From: Pelagibacterium nitratireducens
Lineage (GTDB): Bacteria > Pseudomonadota > Alphaproteobacteria > Rhizobiales > Devosiaceae
Assembly: GCF_037044555.1 (NCBI RefSeq)
Contig: NZ_CP146275.1
Location: 786,501-850,500 of the forward strand
Reading direction: 5' to 3'
DNA: 64,000 nt
The translations under genes were made by a program, and so were the position numbers. Of the stretch, positions 17,735-26,900 are shown in pieces; the stretch's first letter is position 1; each line of letters starts with the position of its first letter. The notes below the pieces were generated by a model. That model saw nothing but the letters and a program-made list of their open reading frames with translations, ran no database searches and was not told the DNA's origin.

Positions 17735-18676
17735 ATGGCCGAACCCATCCTGACATTTGATAGTTTGCTCGAGCCGATCGGTTCGCAACTTGCGGCGCAG
17801 TACGAACTGGTTTCCGCCGATGATCCCAAAGCGCAGGAGCGGCTTTCCGAGTTCCGCGTGGCGATGACCAATGGCGGGCTGGGTATGGAAAGCGAATGGA
17901 TCGAGAAACTGCCCAATCTCGAATTGATCGCGGTCAACGGGGTGGGTACCGACCGGATCGATCTCGATCTTTGTGTGTCGCGGTCGATTCATGTGGCAAC
18001 GACACTGGGGATTTTGACCGACGATGTGGCCGATATGGCGGTGGGGCTGGTGATCGCCTCGATGCGTGCGTTCGGGCAGGGCCAGGCCTTCGTGCGTTCG
18101 GGCGACTGGGCGCAGGGCAAGAAGATGGGACTGGCCCGGGCGCTCAAGGGCAAAAAACTCGGCGTTGTCGGGCTGGGTGCCATCGGGCGGGCGATCGGTG
18201 AACGGGCAGAAGCCTTCAAGTTCGATATCGGGTTCTGGAACCGTTCGGAAAAATCGGTCGCTGGCTGGAGTGCGTTCGATACGCCGGCGGCGCTGGCCCA
18301 ATGGGCCGATGTGCTGGTGGTCGCGGTGGCGGCGACGGCTGAAACCCAGGGGATGATTGACAAAGAGGTTCTCGATGGATTGGGGCCGAACGGGTTCGTG
18401 GTCAACATCGCGCGTGGCAGCGTGATCGATGAGGCGGCGCTGCTCGATGCGCTGGAGGCGAAATCCATCGCGGGGGCCGGGCTGGATGTGTTCTTGAACG
18501 AGCCCAATATCGATGCACGTTTTCTGGCGCTCGATAATGTGTTTCTTATCCCCCATCAGGGCAGCGCGACCGTCGAAACGCGCACGGGGATGGCCCAGAC
18601 GGTCAAGGACAATATCGATGCGTTCTATTCCGGCACGGTGCCGCCGACCTCGATCACGGCAAGCCGCTTTAGCTGA
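17735..18676 (+). CDS. D-isomer-specific 2-hydroxyacid dehydrogenase (glyoxylate/hydroxypyruvate reductase-like)
   Basis: A 313-residue enzyme. The NAD(P) domain motif VVGLGAIGRAIGERAEAF is near residues 148-165, followed by NRSEKS, which favours NADPH, and the catalytic residues appear as NIARGSVIDE (Arg), the Glu of FLNEPN, and IPHQGSATV (His). The ATG at 17735 has AGAGG upstream; an in-frame TTG at 17717 is less likely. It should reduce a 2-keto acid or oxidise a 2-hydroxy acid with NAD(P). It lies between the importer and the fuconate-type enzymes, so a role in removing a keto-acid product such as glyoxylate or hydroxypyruvate is possible. Confidence 0.88.
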   Translation: MAEPILTFDSLLEPIGSQLAAQYELVSADDPKAQERLSEFRVAMTNGGLGMESEWIEKLPNLELIAVNGVGTDRIDLDLCVSRSIHVATTLGILTDDVADMAVGLVIASMRAFGQGQAFVRSGDWAQGKKMGLARALKGKKLGVVGLGAIGRAIGERAEAFKFDIGFWNRSEKSVAGWSAFDTPAALAQWADVLVVAVAATAETQGMIDKEVLDGLGPNGFVVNIARGSVIDEAALLDALEAKSIAGAGLDVFLNEPNIDARFLALDNVFLIPHQGSATVETRTGMAQTVKDNIDAFYSGTVPPTSITASRFS

Positions 18677-18784
18677 TCGCTCCTGAGCGGGCGAGCCGGG
18701 CAGGTCCGGCTCGGGACGGCGTGGAGTTTACCAGGGCCGGATCGTCACTGTCGGTGGCGGCAGGATCATGAAATGGAGGGCCGC

Positions 18785-19516
18785 ATGGCCGATATTTCGG
18801 GAAAGGTCTGTCTTGTCACGGCGGCGGCGCAGGGAATCGGACGGGCCTCGGCGCTGGCCTTCGCCGCAGCAGGTGCGCGCGTTTTTGCCACCGACATCAA
18901 CGAGAAGCTTCTGCGTGAACTCGATGACGTTGCGGGTGTCGAGACGCGGGTGCTCGACGTGCTTTCGACGGCGGCGATCGAGGCTCTGGTTGCCGAGATC
19001 GGGGCTATCGACATTGTGTTCAATTGTGCAGGCATCGTCCATGGCGGCACGGTGCTCGAAGCGAGTGAAGCCGACATCGACCTTGCGCTCGAGCTCAATT
19101 TCAAGGCGCAGGCACGCACGATAAGAGCGGTGCTGCCGGGGATGATCGCACGCGGCGACGGGGCGATCATCAATATGAGTTCGGTCGCGTCTTCGGTAAC
19201 AGGTGTGCCCAACCGGTTCGCCTATACGGCGTCGAAAGCCGCAGTGATCGGTTTGACCAAATCGGTGGCCGCCGATTTCGTGGGGCAGGGCATTCGCTGC
19301 AATGCGATCGCGCCGGGGACGGTGGACAGCCCGTCGCTGCAGGAGCGGTTGCGGGCAACAGGAGATTATCAAGCGGCGCGGGCTGCCTTCGAGGCGCGGC
19401 AGCCGGTGGGGCGGTTGGGGACGCCCGAGGAGATCGCCGATCTGGCCGTTTATCTGGCGGGGGCCACCTATACCACGGGGCAGGTCTACGCCATCGACGG
19501 CGGCTGGACCACTTAA
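18785..19516 (+). CDS. SDR dehydrogenase, 2-keto-3-deoxy-L-fuconate dehydrogenase-like (DHRS6/BDH2-type)
   Basis: A 243-residue short-chain dehydrogenase with TAAAQGIG near residues 12-19, NCAGIVHGGTVLE, NMSSVASSVTGVPNRFAYTASKAAVIGLTKS and the C-terminal NAIAPGTVDSPSLQERLRA. These blocks are shared with DHRS6/BDH2 and with bacterial 2-keto-3-deoxy-L-fuconate dehydrogenases. It would oxidise 2-keto-3-deoxy-L-fuconate (or a close relative) at C4. The ATG at 18785 has GGAGGG four bases before it. The FAH-type hydrolase that follows in known L-fucose and L-rhamnose pathways is the next gene here, which strongly supports the call; a 3-hydroxybutyrate role is less likely. Confidence 0.8.
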   Translation: MADISGKVCLVTAAAQGIGRASALAFAAAGARVFATDINEKLLRELDDVAGVETRVLDVLSTAAIEALVAEIGAIDIVFNCAGIVHGGTVLEASEADIDLALELNFKAQARTIRAVLPGMIARGDGAIINMSSVASSVTGVPNRFAYTASKAAVIGLTKSVAADFVGQGIRCNAIAPGTVDSPSLQERLRATGDYQAARAAFEARQPVGRLGTPEEIADLAVYLAGATYTTGQVYAIDGGWTT

Positions 19517-19517
19517 A

Positions 19518-19633
19518 TTCAGGTGAGAGCGGGCTGCGCACGGCGTCTGCCTGCGCTTCCGGTCCTCACGTATTTCTAATACGCTCCGGTCCGGTTCTCG
19601 ACAGCCACCGCGCTCGCTCCACCCTGACCCGAA
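19518..19633. repeat. 115-bp inverted-repeat element, copy B
   Basis: This starts TTCAGG and ends CCCGAA, and shares with copy A (11895-12009) the blocks GGGCTGCGCA, CTGCGCTTCCGGT, CTCACGTA, TACGCT, TCCGGTTCTCG and CTCGCTCC in the same order. It begins directly after the SDR stop codon and ends 34 bases before the FAH-family start, the same position as copy A in its own operon. Confidence 0.8.
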
Positions 19634-19667
19634 TTGCACCATCACACGATAAGGAGACAACAAGACC

Positions 19668-20519
19668 ATGAAGCTCATGCGCATTGGAGCCCGAGGCGCC
19701 GAAAGGCCGGCGGTCTTGCATTTGGATGGGACGATCCGCGATCTGAGCGGGATCGTTGACGATATCGCCGGAAGCGTGCTGACGCCCGAGGGGTTGAAAG
19801 AGCTTTCCGGCGCCGATCTGTCGGGATTGCCCGAACTGGACAAGAATGAGCGGATCGGGCCCTGTGTGGGGCGGGTGGGCAAGTTCATCTGCGTGGGGCT
19901 CAATTATGCCGACCATGCCGCCGAAAGCGGCCTTGACGTGCCCAAAGAGCCAGTGCTGTTCATGAAGGCGACCAGCGCGATTTGCGGTCCCAATGACGAT
20001 GTCATCATTCCGAAAAATTCGAGCCAGACCGATTGGGAGGTCGAGCTTGGCGTGGTGATCGGCAAGGAAGCGCGCTATGTGGACGAGGCCGACGCGCTCG
20101 ATCATGTGGCGGGCTATTGCGTGGTCAACGATGTGTCCGAGCGCGAATTTCAGGCCAAGCGCTCGGGGCAATGGGTCAAGGGCAAGTCGGCCGATACGTT
20201 CGGGCCGATCGGGCCATGGCTGGTGACCAAAGACGAGATTGCCGATCCGCAGAACCTTGGCATGTGGCTTGAGGTCGACGGGCATCGTTACCAGAACGGG
20301 TCAACCAGAACCATGGTGTACGGCGTCGCACATGTGGTGAGCTATATCTCCCAATTCATGAGCCTGCAGCCCGGCGATATCATCACCACCGGCACGCCGC
20401 CGGGGGTGGGCATGGGGATCAAGCCCGACCCGGTGTATCTGCGGCCCGGCCAGACCATGCGGCTGGGTGTTGAAGGGCTGGGCGAGCAAATGCAAAAGAC
20501 TGTGGCCTGGCAGGGTTAG
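19668..20519 (+). CDS. FAH-family hydrolase, 2,4-diketo-3-deoxy-L-fuconate hydrolase-like
   Basis: A 283-residue fumarylacetoacetate-hydrolase-fold protein. The core is GKFICVGLNYADHAAESG, then TDWEVELGVVIGKEARYVDEADALDHVAGYCVVNDVSEREFQ, which carries the acidic metal ligands, and QPGDIITTGTPPGVGMG. Proteins with this sequence cleave 2,4-diketo-3-deoxy-L-fuconate to pyruvate and L-lactate; older annotation calls them ureidoglycolate lyase. It follows the matching dehydrogenase in the operon. Whether the true substrate is from L-fucose, L-rhamnose or another deoxy sugar cannot be told. Confidence 0.8.
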   Translation: MKLMRIGARGAERPAVLHLDGTIRDLSGIVDDIAGSVLTPEGLKELSGADLSGLPELDKNERIGPCVGRVGKFICVGLNYADHAAESGLDVPKEPVLFMKATSAICGPNDDVIIPKNSSQTDWEVELGVVIGKEARYVDEADALDHVAGYCVVNDVSEREFQAKRSGQWVKGKSADTFGPIGPWLVTKDEIADPQNLGMWLEVDGHRYQNGSTRTMVYGVAHVVSYISQFMSLQPGDIITTGTPPGVGMGIKPDPVYLRPGQTMRLGVEGLGEQMQKTVAWQG

Positions 20520-20869
20520 GCCCCTGTCCGACCGATACGGTCACCGACGCCGCCAGACCGGAGATCATCGGCGCAGGGACGCGTTGAGTCCCGCCATGCT
20601 CTGGCGACGGTAGCGGAATTCGGACGCGATATCGATGTCAGAGGACAGGGCGGCGTAGTCCTCGAACCGGCATTTGGCCGTCGGCCCCCGTGGGATAGGT
20701 ATTGGATGCGGCCGGGGCGCCGCCACTCATCGCATCTGCTCTATGCCCGTCGGCCTTCCCGTTCGCGGCTGGTCCGACAGCGAGGCGGGCACGCCCATTA
20801 TTGACAATCGTCAAGGTGTCGGGGCCGGGCTGTGGGAAAACGATGCTACGCGCGTTTTCCGGGACCACG
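20520..20869. other. Intergenic region without a supported gene
   Basis: This 350-base stretch lies between the FAH hydrolase and the secretion ABC transporter. Its reading frames look non-coding: a minus-strand frame of 118 codons across 20638-20994 has no ribosome site and overlaps the transporter gene. A promoter for the transporter is presumably here, but no clear motif was seen. Confidence 0.4.
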
Positions 20870-22591
20870 ATGATGGCATCAAGCGAGAATGGTGGGCGCA
20901 AGGTCCGCAAGCCCTCGGGCCGGGGCGCGGTGCTGGGGTTGGGGCTGCTCAGCATAATCTCCAATCTGCTGCTGCTGACCGGGCCGCTTTTCATGCTGCA
21001 GGTCTATGACCGGGTGCTGGCGAGCAAATCTGTTCCTACGCTCATGGCGCTGACCGGCTTGGTTGTCGGGCTCTACGGGTTTTACAGCGTCGTCGAGATT
21101 GTGCGCAGCCGCATGGCGACGCGCTATTCGGTGCTGGCCGCAGCGCGGCTGACCCGTCCAGTCTTCGCGCAGGTCGTCGTCTCGAGTGCGTCGTCCCGAA
21201 GAGGGGGCGAGGGCGATCCTATCCGCGACGTTGAAACCCTGCGCCAGTTTCTGGCCGGGGCCGGACCGATGGCACTGCTCGATCTGCCCTGGGTGCCGAT
21301 CTATCTCTTCATCGTCTTTGCCTTCCATCCCATGCTGGGCTGGCTGGCGATGGCGGGCGCCGGTGTCGTTACGGTTCTCATGATCGTCAACGAATGGTCG
21401 TCGCGCGGACCCTCGCGCGATGCCAATGCGGCGGCAAATGCCCGCCAGAGCCAGCAGGCCGATATCGCCGCAAACGCCGAAGCGGTGCTGGCCATGGGGA
21501 TGAGCGAAACGCTCGCAAACCGCTGGGAGGCGGCCAATACCAAGATGCTCATGACACAGGCTCGCGCTGCGGACCGTGCGACGGTTTTTTCGGCGCTGAC
21601 CAAGGGATTCCGCCTGCTGTTGCAATCGGCCGTACTGGCAATGGGCGCCTATCTTGCCATCGGCGGCGAGATTTCAGCGGGTCTGATGATTGCCGCGTCG
21701 ATCGTTACGGCGCGCGCGCTCTCGCCGGTCGAGCAGGCCGTTACGAACTGGCGCGGGTTTGTGGCGGCGCGGCAGGCCAGGGCCCGCCTCAAGACCGTGC
21801 TTGCCGATGCAAAAGGCAAGCCCGAGCGGGTCGCTCTGCCGCTGCCCAAAGCAAGCCTTGCGGTTTCCGATCTCGCCATTTCGCCATTGTCCGATGGGCC
21901 GGCGCTGGTGTGCGGGGTCAGTTTCGGGCTCAAATCGGGCGAGGCGATGGGGGTTCTGGGCACTTCGGGGTGCGGGAAATCGTCCCTTGTCCGCACATTG
22001 ATGGGAATATGGCCGGCGCGGGCCGGCGTTGTGCGTCTCGATGGCTCCGAACTTTGCCACTACGACCCCGACCGGTTGGGCATGGCATTGGGCTATCTGC
22101 CCCAGACGGTGGAGCTGTTTGCCGGAACCGTCGCGCAAAATATCGCCCGCTTCCGAAACGATGGCGAGTTCGAAGACGTTCTCAAGGCCGCTCAGGCGGC
22201 GGGCGTCCATGAACTGATTGCGTCCTTGCCCCACGGCTACGACACGCCGATCGGACCGCAGGGGGCTATGCTTTCGGCCGGTCAGCGTCAGCGTATCGGG
22301 CTGGCGCGGGCGCTGTATGGCGATCCCTTTCTCATTATTCTCGATGAGCCCAATTCCAATCTCGACGCCGCGGGGGATGCGGCGTGTAATGCGGCGATCG
22401 CCGGGGCCAAGGCCCGGGGCGCTATCGTCATCATCGTCGCGCATCGGCCGACCGCCATTGTTGCAGTCGATACGATCTTGTTCCTTCAGGATGGCCGTCA
22501 GGCGGCCTTCGGTCCCAAGGACGCGGTGCTGGCATCGATTACCGCCCAGCCCGCTTCTCTCGATATTGCCCGCAAAGCGAGACGGAAATGA
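20870..22591 (+). CDS. Type I secretion system ABC transporter (PrtD/AprD family)
   Basis: A membrane-ATPase fusion of about 573 residues. The transmembrane part (to about residue 310) starts LGLLSIISNLLLLTGPLFMLQVYDRVLAS, a PrtD hallmark; it lacks the cysteine-protease-like domain of some exporters. The ATPase has Walker A GTSGCGKSS, signature LSAGQRQRIGLARAL, Walker B LIILDEPNSNLD and AHRP. The start is uncertain: ATG at 20870 or 20873 gives the usual length, ATG at 20843 adds nine residues, and none has a strong ribosome site. It overlaps the fusion-protein gene by four bases. PrtD-type exporters serve RTX proteins with serralysin-like C-termini, as in the protein encoded convergently at 23992. 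Confidence 0.93.
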   Translation: MMASSENGGRKVRKPSGRGAVLGLGLLSIISNLLLLTGPLFMLQVYDRVLASKSVPTLMALTGLVVGLYGFYSVVEIVRSRMATRYSVLAAARLTRPVFAQVVVSSASSRRGGEGDPIRDVETLRQFLAGAGPMALLDLPWVPIYLFIVFAFHPMLGWLAMAGAGVVTVLMIVNEWSSRGPSRDANAAANARQSQQADIAANAEAVLAMGMSETLANRWEAANTKMLMTQARAADRATVFSALTKGFRLLLQSAVLAMGAYLAIGGEISAGLMIAASIVTARALSPVEQAVTNWRGFVAARQARARLKTVLADAKGKPERVALPLPKASLAVSDLAISPLSDGPALVCGVSFGLKSGEAMGVLGTSGCGKSSLVRTLMGIWPARAGVVRLDGSELCHYDPDRLGMALGYLPQTVELFAGTVAQNIARFRNDGEFEDVLKAAQAAGVHELIASLPHGYDTPIGPQGAMLSAGQRQRIGLARALYGDPFLIILDEPNSNLDAAGDAACNAAIAGAKARGAIVIIVAHRPTAIVAVDTILFLQDGRQAAFGPKDAVLASITAQPASLDIARKARRK

Positions 22592-23904
22592 GCGCCATAG
22601 ACATTGAATATGCAACGGCGCGCAGCCTTGACCGGCATGGATTGCTCGGCTCGACCGCCATGATCGCTCTTTTGGGTGGGCTTGCCCTGTGGGCGGCCAT
22701 CACCCCGATATCGGGGGCGGTGGTGGCCGGCGGAAGCGTCGTTGTCGATGGGGGCGTGCGGCGTGTTCAGCATCAGGAAGGTGGGATCGTGCGGGAAATC
22801 CTCGTGCGCAACGATGCCGCGGTCGAGGCCGGTCAGACTTTGGTCGTACTCGACGGAACGTCGGTCGCGGCCAATATGGCGGTCATCGATGCGCAATTGG
22901 GCGAGGCCTATGTACGCCAGGCCCGGCTTCTGGCCGAAGCGGGCGGCGCCACCGAGATGGAGTGGACGTCCGAGCTCGATGCCTTGCCCAATATGGAGCA
23001 CAACCGCGTGCTGTTTGCTGCCGAAGATCGCCTTCGCCAATCCCGCGCCGCCGGGCTTTCGACCCAGGTGGCACAACTGGGCGAGCAGATCGTCCAACTG
23101 GAAAACCAGGTTGCCGGGCTCCATGCTCAGCGTGATGCGGTGGTCGCTCAGACCGAAATCCTGACCGAGCAACTCGACAGGCTTTCGGCCCTGTTGTCCC
23201 AGGGGTTGGTCGAAGCGAGCCGGGTGAGCGACCTGCGCCGCCAGATCGCCCAACTCGATGGCGAGCGTGCGCGCATCACCACCGAGATCGCGCGGGGCAA
23301 TGCGGCGACTGCAGAACGCAGGCTGCAGATTTCCCAGGTCGAGGAATCCTATCAGAGCGAGGTGCTGGGACAGTTGCAGGAAACCGGCCAGCAGATTGCC
23401 GAGCTCGAACAGCAAAGGGTCGCCGCCCAGGACCGGTTTGACAGGCTCGTCATACGCGCCCCCATCGCGGGGGTGGTGCACCAGATGCAGGTTGCCACCC
23501 TGGGCGGTATTGCCGCGGCGGGGGACACGCTCATGCAGATCGTGCCGCAGGATGACGAGATCATGGTCGATGTTCGGATCAACCCGCTCGACATCGACAA
23601 GCTTGCCGCCGAGCAAAGCGTGACGCTGCGGCTTTCGAGCTTCAATTCGCGTTCGACGCCCGAGCTGTTGGGGCTGGTGGACAGAATTTCTCCCGATCTG
23701 ACCCGCGATAGTGCGTCGGGCACGCAGTTTTATCTCGTGCGAGTCCGTCTGCCAGCGGACGAACTCGACAAATTGCCCGAAACGGCCAGGCTTATCCCCG
23801 GTATGCCGGTCGAGGCCTTCTTTGCTACAGGGGAGAAGACGGTGCTGAGCTATCTGACCAAACCGGTGATGGATCAGCTCAATCTGGCGTTCCGCGAAGA
23901 TTGA
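22588..23904 (+). CDS. Type I secretion membrane-fusion protein (HlyD/PrtE family)
   Basis: A 438-residue periplasmic adaptor with one N-terminal transmembrane helix (about residues 20-40), a lipoyl-like region (RVQHQEGGIVREILVRNDAAVEAGQTLVVLDG), a long coiled-coil hairpin (about 110-280) and the C-terminal beta domain ending in the family motif MPVEAFFATGEKTVLSYLTKPVMDQ. The ATG overlaps the preceding gene as ATGA, so the two are one unit. It connects the ABC transporter to an outer-membrane TolC-like channel, which is not encoded in this window. Confidence 0.93.
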   Translation: MSAIDIEYATARSLDRHGLLGSTAMIALLGGLALWAAITPISGAVVAGGSVVVDGGVRRVQHQEGGIVREILVRNDAAVEAGQTLVVLDGTSVAANMAVIDAQLGEAYVRQARLLAEAGGATEMEWTSELDALPNMEHNRVLFAAEDRLRQSRAAGLSTQVAQLGEQIVQLENQVAGLHAQRDAVVAQTEILTEQLDRLSALLSQGLVEASRVSDLRRQIAQLDGERARITTEIARGNAATAERRLQISQVEESYQSEVLGQLQETGQQIAELEQQRVAAQDRFDRLVIRAPIAGVVHQMQVATLGGIAAAGDTLMQIVPQDDEIMVDVRINPLDIDKLAAEQSVTLRLSSFNSRSTPELLGLVDRISPDLTRDSASGTQFYLVRVRLPADELDKLPETARLIPGMPVEAFFATGEKTVLSYLTKPVMDQLNLAFRED

Positions 23905-23928
23905 GGCCAACAGCAATCGGTCGGAATG

Positions 23929-23955
23929 AAAAAGGGAGCTCAAAGCTCCCTTTTT
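23929..23955. terminator. Bidirectional rho-independent terminator
   Basis: AAAAA, then GGGAGCT, a three-base loop CAA, AGCTCCC and TTTTT. The symmetry suits both directions, and it lies between the convergent fusion-protein and RTX-protein genes. Confidence 0.9.
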
Positions 23956-23991
23956 CTCGAGCAGGTGGTGAAGAGAAGGCGCCGCTTCGGT

Positions 23992-26900
23992 TTAGAGGAT
24001 GAAGTCTACGGCCGCGAGATCGATCAGGCCTGTCAGCTCTATGTTGAAATCGGCCACCTGGTCCCCGTTGACGTCTCCGGCGACGATGGTCCTGTCATTT
24101 TCGGTGCCTTCGGAGTCCTCGAAGCTGAAGTTGAGTTCCCCCGCGACGCCGGTAAAGGCTGCGCCGACCGAGGCAAGGAATATGAAAGCCTGGTTTCCCG
24201 AAGATGTGGCATTGGCATCGATGATGGTGAGATCGATCGTGTCGTCGCCTTGGGTAAAATCGGTAATGACATCGCGAGTGGCGATTGCGGGCGACGAGTG
24301 GCCGATCTTGCGGAAGATGAAGACGTCCTCGCCGGTGCCTCCGGTGAGGATGTCTTTACCGCCTCTGCCATCCAGAATGTCGTTTCCGTCTCCGCCCGAT
24401 AGCAGATTGGCTTGACCCGATCCGATAAGGGCGTCGTTTCCAGAACCCCCGATGATGTTTTCGATTGTATTGAGGCTATCGGTTCCTGTCTGGGCGCTGA
24501 AGGCTGTGCCCACACCGAGCTTGGCAGTGACATCGGCCGAAATGCGCGAGAAGTCCAGCGTGTCGTTGCCGTCACTGCCGTTATACCTGTCATCACCATC
24601 ATCGAGTGTTGCGATAATGGTGTCGTCCCCCCGACCGCCGAAGACTGTGTCGTTGCCGCCATCGCCAAACAGAATGTCGTTGCCCCCAGCGGCTCGTATG
24701 GTGTCGTTTCCTTCGCCACCATGATATTGGTCGGATGTACCAAGGGATGGGAAGACGTCGGCCGCTTCGGTGCCCATGACATCGTTCATGCCGATCAGAT
24801 CAAGTGTGGCGCTGGAGCCGGTGGTTCCGCTGTCGGTGGTGATCGAATAGGTGAAGATCACGTCGGTATCGTCGTTGAGGTCGGGGATGAACAGCCACGA
24901 TCCGTCGGCGTTTTCGCTCAGGGTGCCCGAGGATGCGGCGAGGCCCACGATGGCAAAGGTCATGCCCGTATAGGCCGATCCGACAAGATCACGGGGCGTG
25001 ATCGTGCGTGTGGTATCTTCGGTAAGGGGGGGCAGAATTACCGAAGGTGTGACGTCGATCACGGGGGCGGTGGCTGCCGAGACAACGCTTTCGGATGTGC
25101 CGCCGAGGTCGATGTAGGTCACCACAACACGCACCAGAGCCTGCGCATCGTCATCGGTGAGCGTGTAGGTCGCTGCCGTCGCGCCGGCGATATCTCCAAA
25201 TCCCGATCCTGTATCGCGTTGCCATTGATAGCTGAGCTCCCCTAATCCGTCGGGGTCGCCAAGGGTGCTGGTGTCGGCGCTGAGCGTCTGGTTTTCGGCA
25301 GCCTCGCCGATTACTAATACGCCGCCTTGGGGGGTGTCGTTGGCATTGGAGACCGCGATCGAAACCTGCTTGTCAAAGACCAGCGAGCCATCGGTGGCGG
25401 TGATGGTGAGGTCGATTGCGGGTTCGGTTTCGAAGTCGATAGCGACACCGGCTTTGCGGTAGAGCGCGCCATCCACCGCGTCGATCTCGAACCGATCGTC
25501 GGAAACCGTGAGGACGTTGTCGCGTTTGTCGGGATCGAGGTTGGGATCGATGACAAGCAGATCGGCAACTTTTACCCGATCGAGCATGATTTCGGGAATC
25601 GCGACCATGTTGGACAGCACGATGTCAGTGGGGGCGAGATTTTCGGCATCGACCCGAGTGAGACTGACTGTGTGGTTGCCCAGACCGACGAGCCGAATGG
25701 TCATGATGCCATCAATGACACTGACCACTTCAGCGCCCGAGACAGTGAAGTCGCTGTTGGAGACGCTGGCCAGATCGATGGAGACCAGCCCCTCGCCATA
25801 CATTGTAAAGGCAAGGTTGATGCCATCCCCTTCAAGGGTGACCAATTGCATGCGGGCACCGATCGAGGTGATGTGGGTTACGTCGTCCCGCGTCGTGCCC
25901 AGCTTGATCTCGAAGGTGCCGCCGTCGGCATCGAGGAAGACCGAGCTGCCGTCATAGGCGTACCAGTTGGTGACGGCCTGGATGGTCTGGGTGCCCAGGG
26001 AATCGAGATTGACGGCAAATGTTCCGAGCGTTCCGGCCTGGGGCGTCGCTGTGACGGTGATCGTATCTCCATTGACGGCGTAGGCGAGATCGGTTTTCTC
26101 GAATGTCGCAATACGGGCGGCCAGATCGGCGAGCGTCACGAATTCGGAACCGGCCGCTTGGGCGGTACTGAGGAATTCGGTGAACATGAAAAGCTCATAG
26201 GGCGATGACCCTATGTTGTCGACATCCCAAGCGGTGACGCCATAGTCGTGCCAGGGCCAGACCACGATAGGAAGGTCGGAATTGATCGCCAGATCTTCAA
26301 ATTCAGCGATCCATTTTGCCGCGGCCTGTGCGGCCGTCAGGCCCAGCCAGCCAAGCAAGGTGAAATCGAAGCTCATATTGGGAGCGAGATAGACCTTGCC
26401 GGTATCGCTGGGCGAGAGATAGCCGAAAGCGCCGGGATATCCGGCGCCGACCAGGGAGGCCCCGCCCGTCAAATAGTCATAGTACTGAATGATCTGACGC
26501 GCCGTCTCAATCGACTCAGGCATGCCCGGCACGGCTGCGCCGCCGACGACGATTCCGAGGTTGTCCTCGATGACGTGGCGCGATGTTTCGAACTGGAATT
26601 TGAACGAGGCTTCGAGAATGGCCTTGGAAACCGGATCGAGTGCCATCGGATCTGGAGCTCCAAGGGCGGCCTGCAATGTAGCGTTGATCTGGGCGACGCT
26701 CATAGCCGCCAGCGCGTCGATGACTGACTGATCGGCATCGTCGCGCATGCAATAGGGGCAGAAGCAGGCTGAAGGATTGTCGAGCATGGCCGCATAGCCG
26801 GCGATACGCTGATCGAGAATCTCCTGGGTGACTTCGTCGGGCAGCAAGAGATTGGTGTCTGATGGGTGAGAGTAGGAGTGCGATCCGATTTCGTTGCCCA

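Noticed and set aside
20638..20994. 118-codon minus-strand frame before the secretion ABC gene
   Set aside because: No ribosome site, it overlaps the transporter gene, and I recognise no family. It is more likely chance or decayed sequence.
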